Source: Clostridiales bacterium
Lineage (GTDB): Bacteria; Bacillota; Clostridia; Christensenellales; Borkfalkiaceae
DNA length: 64,000 nt
Reading direction: 5' to 3'
NCBI GenBank assembly: GCA_015069295.1
Contig: SVIW01000010.1
Coordinates: 1 to 64,000 of the forward strand
The notes below the pieces were generated by a model that was given only the letters and a program-made list of their open reading frames with translations, ran no database searches and was not told where the DNA came from. Every line of letters starts with the position of its first letter. Position 1 is the first letter of the stretch. A program made the translations under genes and the position numbers. This document shows, piece after piece, positions 32,762 through 41,650 of the stretch.

Positions 32762-34936
32762 TTACGAGCCTCGTTTTATCACGACGCGGTTCTCCCCGCC
32801 GTGAAGCGGATATTCCTTTCCGTCCAAAAGCAATTCGCCTTCCGCGCTTTGCGGCAAAGAGATTGTGAAAGTAATTTTCTCCGCCGTCTTCGTATACGCA
32901 ACGGAAACCTCGCCTTCCCGCAAACGCCTTCCGCCCGACATTTCTCGAATACTCTCCGACAAAACGGGAGCGATTTTTATTCGCTTTTCCGCTTGTCCTA
33001 TTCCCAACAGAAAATCATAAAAACAAGCGGTTACCGCCCCGAACATCGGGTGGTTATGCGAGCGCTCGCCTACTCCGCTTGGCCAAGTTTCCCAAAAAGT
33101 CGTTGCGCCCCGCCTTTTCGCTTCGGCGTACGAATGCAGCGACGAAGAGGTTAAAAGCTTTATCGCCAAATCCCCCTGCCCCCGCTGCAATAACACGCGG
33201 GTAAGGATTTCCGTACCGAAAATCCCCGTATCGTAACCGCCCAGCTTTTCATAACGAGAGAGCAGGTTTTGATAGGTCCGTCCGTCGCCCAAGCCGATAT
33301 CGACGGCAAAGGCGTTTGCGCCTTGCTCTCCGCCCAAGAAATTTCCGTCCCAAGCGTTGAAATACACCTTTGTCAACGCCGCTTTTTTTCTTTCGATACG
33401 ATTTTCAAAATCTGCTATCCGTTCCGTCTTTTGTAAAATCTTCGCAATCTCGATACAACGATACAGGCATTTAATATAAAAATACGTATTGACGTAAGGC
33501 GCGGGCAGTTTTACGACGGTCGGCGGACACCAATCCCCCAAACACCAGACGCCTTCCTTGTCGCTGACAACCAAATCCGCGTACGAATGCGCTTCTAAAT
33601 ATTCAAAATACCGCAGCATTTTCGGATAGCATTTTGCCAGCAATTCTTTGCTTTGATAATGCAAATAGTGTTGATAGGGCACTTCTACGATGGCGCTGCC
33701 CCAACCGCCCGGGCCGCCGCCCGCCAAAACGTAGGGCGCAGTATACTGCACGTGGCCGCTGTATTCGTCCTGACAATCGAGAATATCCTCTATCCATTTT
33801 TCGTAAAATTTCTCGCCGTCAAAAGCGTGCATCGTCGCGCGGCAAAGCAGTTGTCCGTCCCCCGTATACCCGCGGCGTTCTAAGTGCGGACAATCGGAAG
33901 GCAGCCCCGTGTGCATATTCGTACGCTGGGTATTGAGAAAGGTTTCGTGTATCCAATTTAAAATTTCGTTATCCGAAGAAAAGCGCGAGACGTTTTCCAG
34001 CGGCGTATGTACGATTTCGACCTTCTCAACTTCCGCGTTGCCGAAAACGGAGAAATACCGAAATCCAAACCAAGTAAACAAAGGTCTGACGACCCGCTCT
34101 TTCCCGTCGCAAATAAAAACCGCCCTTTGCCCGTGTTGATAGCGTTCCTCAATCTCCCCGTTTTCCGTTCTTTCCTCCGAAAAACAAACGCGCACGGGTT
34201 CCCCCGCCTCTCCTTTTAAACGCAGCACGGGATATCCGCTGGTGTTTTTTCCGCAATCGTAAGTGGCAACGCCGTTAAAATCGGAAATTTTAAAAACCTG
34301 CAAAGTAGCGCAAACCCTATCCGTAGGACAATCGGAAAAGAGATAATCGCTGACGATAGGCCTTGCTAAACGCGCACACGGGTACTCTCTATCGTCAAAA
34401 TCCGCGCTCAACAGCCCTTCGTCGCCCGCGGTATAGTCTTGTACTTCGTGGGTCGTAAAATTGTAATCTTTGACAAAGCTGGGCAAAATTTTATCCTTAA
34501 CGGAGGAGCAAAATTCAAAGCTTCCGTTTTCCTCCTCGCCAAAAACGCGCCATATCGCCTTAGGACTGCCAAACGGCACCGATTCCCACCAAGCCTGCGT
34601 GTACCAGCCGCCGCCAAAATGCAGAGCAAGCGTGTTTTCCCCGTCTTTTATCAGCGGCGTGATATCAAACTGCGGCACGTAGATACGGTGATGGGATATT
34701 TTTTCCCCAATCGGATAATCGGGCCTTTTTTCGTAATCGGAATGTAAGGGCAAAAACAAATCGTCGCCCACTCTTTTCCCGTTGAGATAACAATGAAAAA
34801 ATCCCAATCCCAATACGCGCAAAACCGCCCGTTTTACTTTGTTTACGGTAAACTTGCTACGCAATATAAAAAAGCCCTTTTCTTCACCGTCGCCGCACAC
34901 CCACGCGGCGTTTGAAAACATTGCGCTCTGTTCCAT
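32762..34936 (-). CDS. alpha-L-rhamnosidase, GH78-like
   Basis: 724 residues without a signal peptide, so cytosolic. N-terminal jelly-roll domains (about 1-300; FHCYLNGKRVGDD, ALHFGGGWYTQ) are followed by an (alpha/alpha)6 barrel with the GH78 acid motifs CPHLERRGYTGD and TTFWETWPSG, then a C-terminal beta domain. It removes terminal rhamnose from imported oligosaccharides or glycosides. No transporter or rhamnose catabolic genes adjoin. Ribosome site GGGGTAGAGT. Confidence 0.9.
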   Translation of the reverse strand: MEQSAMFSNAAWVCGDGEEKGFFILRSKFTVNKVKRAVLRVLGLGFFHCYLNGKRVGDDLFLPLHSDYEKRPDYPIGEKISHHRIYVPQFDITPLIKDGENTLALHFGGGWYTQAWWESVPFGSPKAIWRVFGEEENGSFEFCSSVKDKILPSFVKDYNFTTHEVQDYTAGDEGLLSADFDDREYPCARLARPIVSDYLFSDCPTDRVCATLQVFKISDFNGVATYDCGKNTSGYPVLRLKGEAGEPVRVCFSEERTENGEIEERYQHGQRAVFICDGKERVVRPLFTWFGFRYFSVFGNAEVEKVEIVHTPLENVSRFSSDNEILNWIHETFLNTQRTNMHTGLPSDCPHLERRGYTGDGQLLCRATMHAFDGEKFYEKWIEDILDCQDEYSGHVQYTAPYVLAGGGPGGWGSAIVEVPYQHYLHYQSKELLAKCYPKMLRYFEYLEAHSYADLVVSDKEGVWCLGDWCPPTVVKLPAPYVNTYFYIKCLYRCIEIAKILQKTERIADFENRIERKKAALTKVYFNAWDGNFLGGEQGANAFAVDIGLGDGRTYQNLLSRYEKLGGYDTGIFGTEILTRVLLQRGQGDLAIKLLTSSSLHSYAEAKRRGATTFWETWPSGVGERSHNHPMFGAVTACFYDFLLGIGQAEKRIKIAPVLSESIREMSGGRRLREGEVSVAYTKTAEKITFTISLPQSAEGELLLDGKEYPLHGGENRVVIKRGS

Positions 34937-34963
34937 ACTCTACCCCATTTTTATTGTATCTTT

Positions 34964-34992
34964 AGTGTAGCATATTTCTTTAAAAATTGCAA
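34964..34992 (-). promoter_or_regulatory. promoter for rhamnosidase gene
   Basis: TTGCAA, 17 bp, TACACT on the minus strand. Confidence 0.55.
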
Positions 34993-35002
34993 TATGAAAA
35001 AG

Positions 35003-35032
35003 AAAAAATCCCCGATATACGGGAATTTTTTC
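35003..35032 (-). terminator. terminator after rubredoxin
   Basis: Short stem TTCCCGTATATCGGGGA region flanked by six A and six T, 3 bp past the rubredoxin stop. Confidence 0.8.
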
Positions 35033-35034
35033 TT

Positions 35035-35193
35035 TTATACCTTTTGAAACATATCCTTGTCAACGCCGCAAAGCGCACACTGAAAATCCGCAGGCAAGTC
35101 CTCAAATTTCGTACCCGCCGCAATCCCTTTTTCGGGAAATCCGACCTCCTCGTCGTATTCCCAGCCGCATACCGTACATACGTATTTGCTCAT
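35035..35193 (-). CDS. rubredoxin
   Basis: 52-residue one-iron electron carrier. The two Fe-binding pairs CTVCGWEYD (residues 6-9) and CALCGVDKD (about 39-42) are intact. The ATG at 35193 has a GGAGG site; an in-frame upstream extension is not rubredoxin-like. It follows the flavodiiron gene by 10 bp and is its probable electron donor. Confidence 0.95.
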   Translation of the reverse strand: MSKYVCTVCGWEYDEEVGFPEKGIAAGTKFEDLPADFQCALCGVDKDMFQKV

Positions 35194-35203
35194 AATCCCT
35201 CCT

Positions 35204-36358
35204 TTATTTTTGGCAAAGCTCGTCTGCCAGCGCATAAATCTCCTTTTCGTTTTCCTCACTGAGCGCGGAAAGAATTTTTACGCCGCTTTCGACGTATTGC
35301 AAATTTTTACATTTTTCCAGCATTCCCCGCATTACGCGCGCCGCTATCGGCGCCCAGCTTCCGTTTTCCATAAAGCCCACGGTGCGGTTTTGAAAATTCC
35401 GTTCGACGAGATGATGGATAAATTCGCGCATAAACGGAAAAATATCCCCGTTGTAGGTCGTCGTCGCCAATACCAGTTTCCCGTAGCGAAAAGCGTCCTC
35501 AACCGCTTCGGACATATCGCTGCGCGCCAAATCGGTAACGACTACCTTTTCTCCCTGCGCCGACAAGCGACGTTCCAACAGTTTTACCGCTTTTTCCGTA
35601 TTTCCGTAAACGGAAGTATAGGCGATAAACACTCCGTTACTTTCCACGCCGTAGCTTGACCAAGTACGGTACAAAGCAAGGTAATATTCTAAATTTTCCT
35701 TTAATACGGGTCCGTGCAAAGGGCAAATCGTCGTAATTTCATAGCCGCTAAGCTTTTTGAAAAGATTTTGCACCTGCACGCCGTACTTTCCGACAATCCC
35801 GAAATAGTACCGTCTTGCTTCGCAAGCCCAATCCTCCTTCGCGTCCGTCGTGCCGAATTTTCCAAACGCGTCCGCGGAAAACAACACTTTTTCGCTTTCC
35901 TCGTAAGATACCATTACTTCCGGCCAATGCACCATCGGCGCTGTAAAAAAGCGCAAAGTACGTTGCCCCAAAGAGAGCGAGTCCCCGTCCGCAACCACGA
36001 GACGGCGGTCGGGAAAATCCGTTTTGAAAAAGTTTTTCATCATCACGAACGCTTTGTCCGTCGCAACGATTACCGCCTTGGGATATTTTTCCGCAAATAC
36101 GGCGATATTCGCCGAATGGTCGGGCTCCATATGTTGTACGATCAAATAATCGGGCGCTTTCCCGCAAAGCGCGCTTTCTAAATTCGACAGCCATTCCGTT
36201 TGAAAATTTTTATCCACGGTGTCGAAAACGGCAATTTTCTCGTCCAAGACCACGTACGAATTATACGCCATACCGTTGGGAACGTTATATTGCCCCTCGA
36301 AAAGAGTGATATCTCTGTCGTTTACGCCTATATACTTAATATTTTTTCCCACGTTCAT
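35204..36358 (-). CDS. flavodiiron protein, FprA type
   Basis: Oxygen or NO reductase, 384 residues: a beta-lactamase-like diiron domain (1-250; [32 protein letters not shown]) and a flavodoxin domain (about 255-384; [22 protein letters not shown]). With rubredoxin next door it forms a scavenging system that reduces O2 to water, protecting enzymes such as the activase pair. Preference for O2 or NO cannot be read from sequence. Confidence 0.95.
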   Translation of the reverse strand: MNVGKNIKYIGVNDRDITLFEGQYNVPNGMAYNSYVVLDEKIAVFDTVDKNFQTEWLSNLESALCGKAPDYLIVQHMEPDHSANIAVFAEKYPKAVIVATDKAFVMMKNFFKTDFPDRRLVVADGDSLSLGQRTLRFFTAPMVHWPEVMVSYEESEKVLFSADAFGKFGTTDAKEDWACEARRYYFGIVGKYGVQVQNLFKKLSGYEITTICPLHGPVLKENLEYYLALYRTWSSYGVESNGVFIAYTSVYGNTEKAVKLLERRLSAQGEKVVVTDLARSDMSEAVEDAFRYGKLVLATTTYNGDIFPFMREFIHHLVERNFQNRTVGFMENGSWAPIAARVMRGMLEKCKNLQYVESGVKILSALSEENEKEIYALADELCQK

Positions 36359-36454
36359 TTTTATTCACTCCTTAAAGAATTTGTAGCCACGTTTCCTTTC
36401 TCTTAGAAATAGTATACCACAAAGTAAACAATTTCAAGCGTGTATACGCCTTCC

Positions 36455-37039
36455 TTAAAACCAACTCGTGATAAAAATTTCTAAGCCAATCAAAATAAGA
36501 ATTACGCCGCCTAAAACGCTCGCTTTGCCCGCAAGCTTCGTTCCGACCTTTTTCCCAATGAAAATACCGATAATGCAAATTGCAAAGGTTACCGCGCCGA
36601 TAATCCCGCAGGCAAGCAAGGCTTCCCACACGTTGTACTTTGCAATCGTAAAGCCGACCGAAAGCGCGTCAATCGAGGTCGCTACCCCTTGTACGAGTAG
36701 CCCCAGCAGCCCAACGGCAGGACTCTCCTCGCCCTCGTCTTTATTCCTTATCCCTTCGTAGAGCATTTTTCCGCCGATAAAACCGAGCAAGAGTAGCGCA
36801 ATCCACGGGATATAGCTTTCAAAGGCTTTAAAATACGCCGCGATGGTAGATACGCAAATCCAACCCAGCATCGGCATTGCAAACTGGAAAAAGGCGAACG
36901 TTCCCGCCACAAGCCCCATTTTCCGTTTTTTCATCAACGGCTCGTTTAAGCCGTTGGCGAGGGAGACGGAAAAGGCGTCCATTGCCAACCCGACACCAAG
37001 TAATATTCCTTTTAGAAAAAAAACCACGCTTAAATCCAT
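36455..37039 (-). CDS. mntP: manganese efflux pump MntP
   Basis: 194-residue six-helix membrane protein of the MntP (DUF204) family. The duplicated LAMDAFSVSLANGL (about 19-32) and VATSIDALSVGF (about 119-130) Asp-containing helices are the family signature. Exports excess Mn2+. It has its own promoter and a strong leader palindrome rather than a recognisable yybP-type riboswitch. Ribosome site AGGCAGG. Confidence 0.93.
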   Translation of the reverse strand: MDLSVVFFLKGILLGVGLAMDAFSVSLANGLNEPLMKKRKMGLVAGTFAFFQFAMPMLGWICVSTIAAYFKAFESYIPWIALLLLGFIGGKMLYEGIRNKDEGEESPAVGLLGLLVQGVATSIDALSVGFTIAKYNVWEALLACGIIGAVTFAICIIGIFIGKKVGTKLAGKASVLGGVILILIGLEIFITSWF

Positions 37040-37060
37040 AAAAACCTGCCTAAAAAAGAA

Positions 37061-37083
37061 AGTATAGCGTGATACGCTATACT
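37061..37083 (-). promoter_or_regulatory. palindrome in the mntP leader
   Basis: AGTATAGCG-N5-CGCTATACT, 9-bp perfect arms, lies just after the expected start of mntP transcription. It could be a repressor site or RNA hairpin. It does not resemble the Bacillus MntR box. Confidence 0.55.
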
Positions 37084-37096
37084 TATCAACGATTAG

Positions 37097-37125
37097 AGTA
37101 TATCACTTTTTCGTATCTTTTGCAA
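37097..37125 (-). promoter_or_regulatory. promoter for mntP
   Basis: TTGCAA, 17 bp, TATACT on the minus strand; start expected near 37090. Confidence 0.65.
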
Positions 37126-37127
37126 GT

Positions 37128-37155
37128 AAAAAAGAACGGCGTTTGCCGTCCTTTC
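37128..37155 (-). terminator. terminator after the HTH fragment
   Basis: Stem AAAGnACGGC/GCCGTnCTTT with a GTTT loop and T-rich tail on the minus strand. Confidence 0.65.
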
Positions 37156-37160
37156 ACCAT

Positions 37161-37304
37161 TTATATCGTTCTTCCGACCAATTCGTCAATCGTTATATCA
37201 AAATAGTTTGCCAATTGAATTCGTTGCAAAACGGAAGGCTCGGTGTACCCTGTCTCCCAATGCGAAACCGTTTTCACGGAAATGTTCAGCGCCTCCACAA
37301 GCGC
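37161..37304 (-). pseudogene. truncated XRE-type HTH regulator
   Basis: An open frame of 47 residues encodes the second half of an XRE/Cro helix-turn-helix domain: EALNISVKTVSHWETGYTEP, then LANYFDITIDELVG and a stop. The first helices and start codon are missing. The frame runs into the tmRNA terminator at 37307, so the 5' part was lost when this junction formed. It retains its own terminator. A GTG at 37298 is unlikely to make a folded product. Confidence 0.75.
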
Positions 37305-37306
37305 AA

Positions 37307-37335
37307 CAAAAAACGCCCATTTTTGGGCGTTTTTC
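37307..37335 (-). terminator. terminator of tmRNA
   Basis: Stem AAAACGCCCA/TGGGCGTTTT with T runs, starting 6 nt after the tmRNA CCA. Confidence 0.92.
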
Positions 37336-37340
37336 TGTAT

Positions 37341-37706
37341 TGGTGGAGGTGGTGAGAGTTGAACTCACGTCTTACTCGGCTGCCAAAAAACTTTCTACAC
37401 GCTTAGTTTATCTATTATTTCTTGACTTTTCAACGCGGGTAAACACGCTTTGAAAAACGCAGAAGGCTGAATACTCTTATCCCAACACCTTCCGATTGAA
37501 AAAAGAGTGTTCCGTCTTGATGACGCCGCGACCCCGACCGACGGATAAATCGGGCGCGACGTTTCGTTAAAAAACGAAGTTACGCTGCAAGAGCGTAGTT
37601 TGCATTTCTATCTGCATTTATATTTAGTGGAATGTTTTTACGCAGGCACTCCGTCTGCGACGTGCTTATCCTTTCGCTCACCGGCAATCGAATCCGGGGC
37701 ACCCCC
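37341..37706 (-). ncRNA. ssrA: transfer-messenger RNA (tmRNA)
   Basis: 366 nt. The tRNA-like ends pair (GGGGGTG at 37706 with CACCTCC, then ACCA at 37341-37344), and the T arm GAGTTCAACTC is present. The tag frame runs from a GCA resume codon (37613-37615) to TAA (37580-37582) and encodes ADRNANYALAA, ending in the ALAA degron. It rescues stalled ribosomes together with SmpB, which is not in the window. Confidence 0.97.
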
Positions 37707-37725
37707 TTATTGTATGGGTTACTTT

Positions 37726-37754
37726 ATTATACACACACTTTCGCAAAAAGTAAA
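37726..37754 (-). promoter_or_regulatory. promoter for ssrA
   Basis: TTTACT, 17 bp, TATAAT on the minus strand, about 20 bp upstream of the mature 5' end. Confidence 0.65.
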
Positions 37755-37784
37755 CGCTTTTTGCTTATTTTTTAATATTTTCCA

Positions 37785-37818
37785 AAAATTACGGACGGAA
37801 TAAAAAATTCCGTCCGCC
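37785..37818 (-). terminator. terminator of the phosphoesterase cluster
   Basis: A 10-bp stem CGGACGGAAT/ATTCCGTCCG 10 bp past the last stop codon. Confidence 0.8.
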
Positions 37819-37827
37819 GTTTTGTTC

Positions 37828-39042
37828 TTACATCCAATCGTTCCAATCGATATCCCCGCCTGCGTTTTCGCAAAGATAGATATAGGGATTCTTAATCGAT
37901 CCGTCCGTTTTGGAAAGCGGAATCACCGTACCGCCGATCATCGGAATATTTCCCGACGGCTGCGAATACGAACCGGTAATCGCCCCCGTGTTCGGGTTAA
38001 AGTAATTGGCTCTGTCATAGATAGAGGATTTTTGTCCGTACTGGAAACGAATTCCGCCGTATACGACGCTGGCGCTGTTGCAATGCTCGTGTCCAACGAA
38101 AATGGAGTCTACACCCAACGCTTGCATCCCTTCGAACACGCTATACGTCGTATCCCAAGCACTCTTCAAATCTCTGCCGATATACCCAAAATCCCACGCT
38201 GCTTTATCGGCAATCAAATCGATATTGATAGGATTATTGATGGTATCATAGTTGGTAAAACCGTACTGTTCGTACGCGACTGCGAACACCGCTTGCTGGA
38301 TATGATACGCAAAGGAAATCTTCGTTTCCGCAGAAAGCTCTTTAATCTCGGTAATCTGCTGAGTATACCATTCGATTTGGTCGCCGCCGAACCCCGCGCC
38401 CGCTTTCGTATGCCCGTTCATCAGACTCTCTTCGCTGACGTTTCCGCAACCGTTGGAATCGAGCATATAAAAAACTCTCTTTAATTTTCCGCCCTGCACG
38501 ATGCCGACGGAGTAATTGCCGTTGCCCGTCAGTTCTTTCTGTTCGAAAAGGCAGTTTTCCGCGTTTTCAAATTGTTCGCATTGCCAATCAGCCCCTTTCG
38601 TGCTTTCGTTATCGTGATTACCGAATACGGGCGCCCAAGGAATATCGAAGCCTTCCATAAATTCGATAAAACCCGTCAACGCCGTGCCCGCGTCGTCAAA
38701 TTCGCCGTAAACGATATCGCCCGTGATAATAATCAAGTCGGGATTGGTTTGTTGTACCGTTTCGCGTATGTACTGATAACAGTTTTCCTCTACTCTATCA
38801 GTAGCGCAAAGCACCTTATCCACACCCGTACGGCCAGGGCGAGCCTGTGCCGCGTCGATAATCTGCGGGTCGGTCAGCTGCAACACGACGGGGTCGCGAT
38901 TTGCTTCCACTTCCACCGTAAAATCGACAAGCTCAATTGCCTTTTCGTCGTTCGTTTTGCCTTTCGGCGTTTCTTCTTCCCCGCAAGCTGCAAGTGAAAA
39001 CGCCACGATACCACCAAGTAAAACCGCCGTTAATTTTTTCAT
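37828..39042 (-). CDS. metallophosphoesterase lipoprotein, tandem copy C
   Basis: 404-residue calcineurin-like phosphoesterase anchored outside the cell: signal peptide with lipobox LAAC at Cys19 followed by GEEETP. Metal motifs in order are LTDPQIID (Gln replaces the His of the usual DxH), ITGDIVYGEFDD, FGNHDNES, and FVGHEHCNS. All three tandem copies share the ending NAGGDIDW-type tail. Substrate unknown; extracellular phosphate release is plausible. Its leader and first 45 codons are almost identical to those of copy B. Confidence 0.87.
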   Translation of the reverse strand: MKKLTAVLLGGIVAFSLAACGEEETPKGKTNDEKAIELVDFTVEVEANRDPVVLQLTDPQIIDAAQARPGRTGVDKVLCATDRVEENCYQYIRETVQQTNPDLIIITGDIVYGEFDDAGTALTGFIEFMEGFDIPWAPVFGNHDNESTKGADWQCEQFENAENCLFEQKELTGNGNYSVGIVQGGKLKRVFYMLDSNGCGNVSEESLMNGHTKAGAGFGGDQIEWYTQQITEIKELSAETKISFAYHIQQAVFAVAYEQYGFTNYDTINNPINIDLIADKAAWDFGYIGRDLKSAWDTTYSVFEGMQALGVDSIFVGHEHCNSASVVYGGIRFQYGQKSSIYDRANYFNPNTGAITGSYSQPSGNIPMIGGTVIPLSKTDGSIKNPYIYLCENAGGDIDWNDWM

Positions 39043-40335
39043 CGTTTCTCCTTATTTTAAGCCACCGTGTACGAGATGAAAGGGTTATGCCCAATCACTC
39101 CAATCAATTTCGCCGCCCGCATTTTCGCAAAGATAGATATACGGGTTTTTAATCGAGCCGTCCTTTTTGGAAAGAGGGATTACCGTACCGCCGATCATCG
39201 GGATATAATCACCGCCAGAGGGTTTGCCCGTCGAGCCGACGACTTCGCCCGTCAATCTGTTAAACCAATTAATTTGGTCGTACGCCGAGGATTTTTGACC
39301 AAACTGCACGCGGATACCTTCGTATACGACGCTGCCACTGTTCACGTGTTCGTGTCCAACGAAAACGGAGTCCACGCCAAGTTGTTGCATATTATACCAA
39401 ACGTCGTAGTTGTCGTCCCAACCGCCAACGTTATAGCCCATATAACCGAAATCCCCCCACACTCTTTCAGGGTGCAAATCGATATTTACCGAGCGGGAAG
39501 AGCTGAAATAAGATGCAAACGCGTCCTTGAAGACTTCCTGCGGAATATGGTATGCAAAGGAGTATTTCGTATCTTTCGACAACTCTTTAATATCCAAAAT
39601 CTGCTGGGTATACCAAGCGATTTGGTCACTGCCAAAGCCTGCCGATTTCTGCGAGTGTCCGTTCATCATCGTTTCGTTGCTTGCCGCGGCGTAGCTGTTC
39701 GAATCGAGCATATAGAAAACGCGTTTTAATTTACCGCCCTGCACGATACCGACCGAATAGTTGCCATTGCCCGTCAATTCTTTTTGGTCGAAAAGGCAAT
39801 TTTCCGCGTTCGCGTATTGCTCGCACTGCCAATCGACGCCCTTGGTCGTTTCCGCGTCGTGGTTGCCCATAATCGGCGCCCAAGGAATATCAAAACTTTC
39901 CATAAATTCAACGAAGTCAATCAACGCCGTGCCCGCGTCGTCGAACTGTCCGTAAATAATATCCCCCGTCATAATAATCAAATCGGGTTTGGTTGCTTCA
40001 ATCGTTTCTCTTATGTACTGATAGCAATTTTCTTCAACCGTGTCCGTCGCCCAAAGCGTGTCCAAAGTCCCACCCAAACGGTCAGGATAGCGTTCTTGCG
40101 CGGCGTCGATAATCTGCGGGTCGGTAAGCTGTAATACGATAGGATCCCGCCCCTCTTCTACCTCTACCGTAAAGTCCACGAGTTCGATTGCCTTTTCGTC
40201 GTTCGTTTTGCCTTTCGGCGTTTCTTCTTCCCCGCAAGCTGCAAGTGAAAACGCCACGATACCACCAAGTAAAATTGCCGTTAATTTTTTCATCGTTTCT
40301 CCTTATTTTAAGCCACCGTGTACGAGATGAAAGGG
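39043..40335. repeat. near-identical 42-bp spacers in the phosphoesterase array
   Basis: Spacers 39043-39084 and 40294-40335 are essentially identical, and identity continues into the signal-peptide codons on one side and the last codons of the preceding gene on the other. This marks the boundary of a duplication unit of about 1.25 kb. Confidence 0.85.
39085..40293 (-). CDS. metallophosphoesterase lipoprotein, tandem copy B
   Basis: 402 residues, same architecture: lipobox LAAC at Cys19, LTDPQIID, MTGDIIYGQFDD, MGNHDAET, FVGHEHVNS. It differs from the other copies mainly in residues 230-330, where the substrate loops probably lie (for example VFKDAFASYFSSSRS). Upstream spacer and signal peptide match copy C, showing recent duplication or gene conversion. 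Ribosome site AAGGAG. Confidence 0.87.
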   Translation of the reverse strand: MKKLTAILLGGIVAFSLAACGEEETPKGKTNDEKAIELVDFTVEVEEGRDPIVLQLTDPQIIDAAQERYPDRLGGTLDTLWATDTVEENCYQYIRETIEATKPDLIIMTGDIIYGQFDDAGTALIDFVEFMESFDIPWAPIMGNHDAETTKGVDWQCEQYANAENCLFDQKELTGNGNYSVGIVQGGKLKRVFYMLDSNSYAAASNETMMNGHSQKSAGFGSDQIAWYTQQILDIKELSKDTKYSFAYHIPQEVFKDAFASYFSSSRSVNIDLHPERVWGDFGYMGYNVGGWDDNYDVWYNMQQLGVDSVFVGHEHVNSGSVVYEGIRVQFGQKSSAYDQINWFNRLTGEVVGSTGKPSGGDYIPMIGGTVIPLSKKDGSIKNPYIYLCENAGGEIDWSDWA

Positions 40336-41562
40336 TTATACCCAATCACTCCAATCAATTTCGCCGCCTGCGTTTTCACAAAGGTAGATGTACGGATTTT
40401 TAAGCGAACCGTCCGTTTTGGAAAGGGGTATTACCGTACCGCCGACCATAGGAATAAACGCGCTGTTGGGCTTGCCCGTCGAGCCGACGACCGCGCCCGT
40501 TTGCGTATTAAACCAATTCAGTCGATCGTACGTCGAAGATTTCTGCCCAAACTGGAACCGAACCCCGTTATACTCAACGCTAGCGCTATTTTCGTGTTCG
40601 TGTCCAACAAAAACGGAATCCACGCCAAGGTCTTGCATTCCCCACCAAATATCGTAGTGCAAATCCCAAGGATCTTGCAAATCTCTGCCTAAGTATCCGA
40701 AATCTCCGTTCGCCTTGTCTGCAAGCCTATCAATGTTGATAGGATTGTCCCTCGTACCGCTATCTATAAAACCGTACTGCGCATACGCGTCCGCAAAAAC
40801 CTTTTGTTGAATATGGTATGCAAAAGAAATTTTCGTGCCCTTGGAAAGCTCCTTAATCTGCGTAATTTCTTCCGTATACCAATCGATTTGATCCTGTCCA
40901 AACCCCACGTGCTCTACCGTGTGTCCGTTTTCAAAGCTCTCCGCACTCAACGCCTCGCAGCCGTTAGAATCGAGCATATAAAAGACTCGTTTTAATTTTC
41001 CATCCTGCACGATACCGACGGAATAGTTGCCGTTGCCCGTCAGTTCTTTCTGTTCGAAAAGGCAGTTTTTCGCGTTCTCAAATTGTTGGCATTGCCAATC
41101 TGCCCCTTTCGTACTTTCGTTATCGTGGTTCCCAAAGACGGGCGCCCAAGGAATATCAAAGCCTTCCATAAATTCGATAAAGTCCGTAAGCGCAGTCCCC
41201 GCATCGTCAAATTCACCGTAGACGATATCCCCCGTGATAATAATCAAATCGGGATTGGTATTTTGCACCGTTTCGCGTATGTACTGATAACAGTTTTCCT
41301 CGACGGTGTCCGTTGCCCAAATGGTGTCCAGCGTACCGCCCAAACGGTCGGGATAACGTTCTTGCCCAGCGTCGATAATCTGCGGATCGCTGAGTTGCAA
41401 AACGATAGGATCACGCCCCGTTTCCACCTCTACCGTGAAATCGACGAGCTCGATTGCCTTTTCGTCGTTCGTCTTTTCTTTTACGGGAGGCTCTTCTTCT
41501 CCGCAAGCGCAAAGCCCGAACGTAAGCATACCGCAAAGCAACAACGCCAAAGTCTTCTTCAT
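40336..41562 (-). CDS. metallophosphoesterase lipoprotein, tandem copy A
   Basis: 408 residues and the first of three copies, driven by a consensus promoter. Lipobox LCAC, followed by GEEEPP; metal motifs LSDPQIID, ITGDIVYGEFDD, FGNHDNES, FVGHEHENS. Its signal peptide differs from copies B and C, while the mature domain resembles copy C more closely. Expected to be exported, lipidated by Lgt (48501) and processed by LspA (46400). Confidence 0.88.
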   Translation of the reverse strand: MKKTLALLLCGMLTFGLCACGEEEPPVKEKTNDEKAIELVDFTVEVETGRDPIVLQLSDPQIIDAGQERYPDRLGGTLDTIWATDTVEENCYQYIRETVQNTNPDLIIITGDIVYGEFDDAGTALTDFIEFMEGFDIPWAPVFGNHDNESTKGADWQCQQFENAKNCLFEQKELTGNGNYSVGIVQDGKLKRVFYMLDSNGCEALSAESFENGHTVEHVGFGQDQIDWYTEEITQIKELSKGTKISFAYHIQQKVFADAYAQYGFIDSGTRDNPINIDRLADKANGDFGYLGRDLQDPWDLHYDIWWGMQDLGVDSVFVGHEHENSASVEYNGVRFQFGQKSSTYDRLNWFNTQTGAVVGSTGKPNSAFIPMVGGTVIPLSKTDGSLKNPYIYLCENAGGEIDWSDWV

Positions 41563-41588
41563 TTTCTTTTCTCCTTGCTTTTTATCAA

Positions 41589-41617
41589 ATTATAGTATAG
41601 GAAAAAAGCATTGTCAA
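41589..41617 (-). promoter_or_regulatory. promoter for the phosphoesterase cluster
   Basis: TTGACA, 17 bp, TATAAT on the minus strand, 27 bp before the first start codon. Confidence 0.8.
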
Positions 41618-41650
41618 TAGCATTTTTTCTTGACTTTGTGTCATATTTTA

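Noticed and set aside
37061..37083. yybP-ykoY manganese riboswitch before mntP
   Set aside because: The leader is too short and lacks the paired loops of that aptamer; only a simple palindrome is present.
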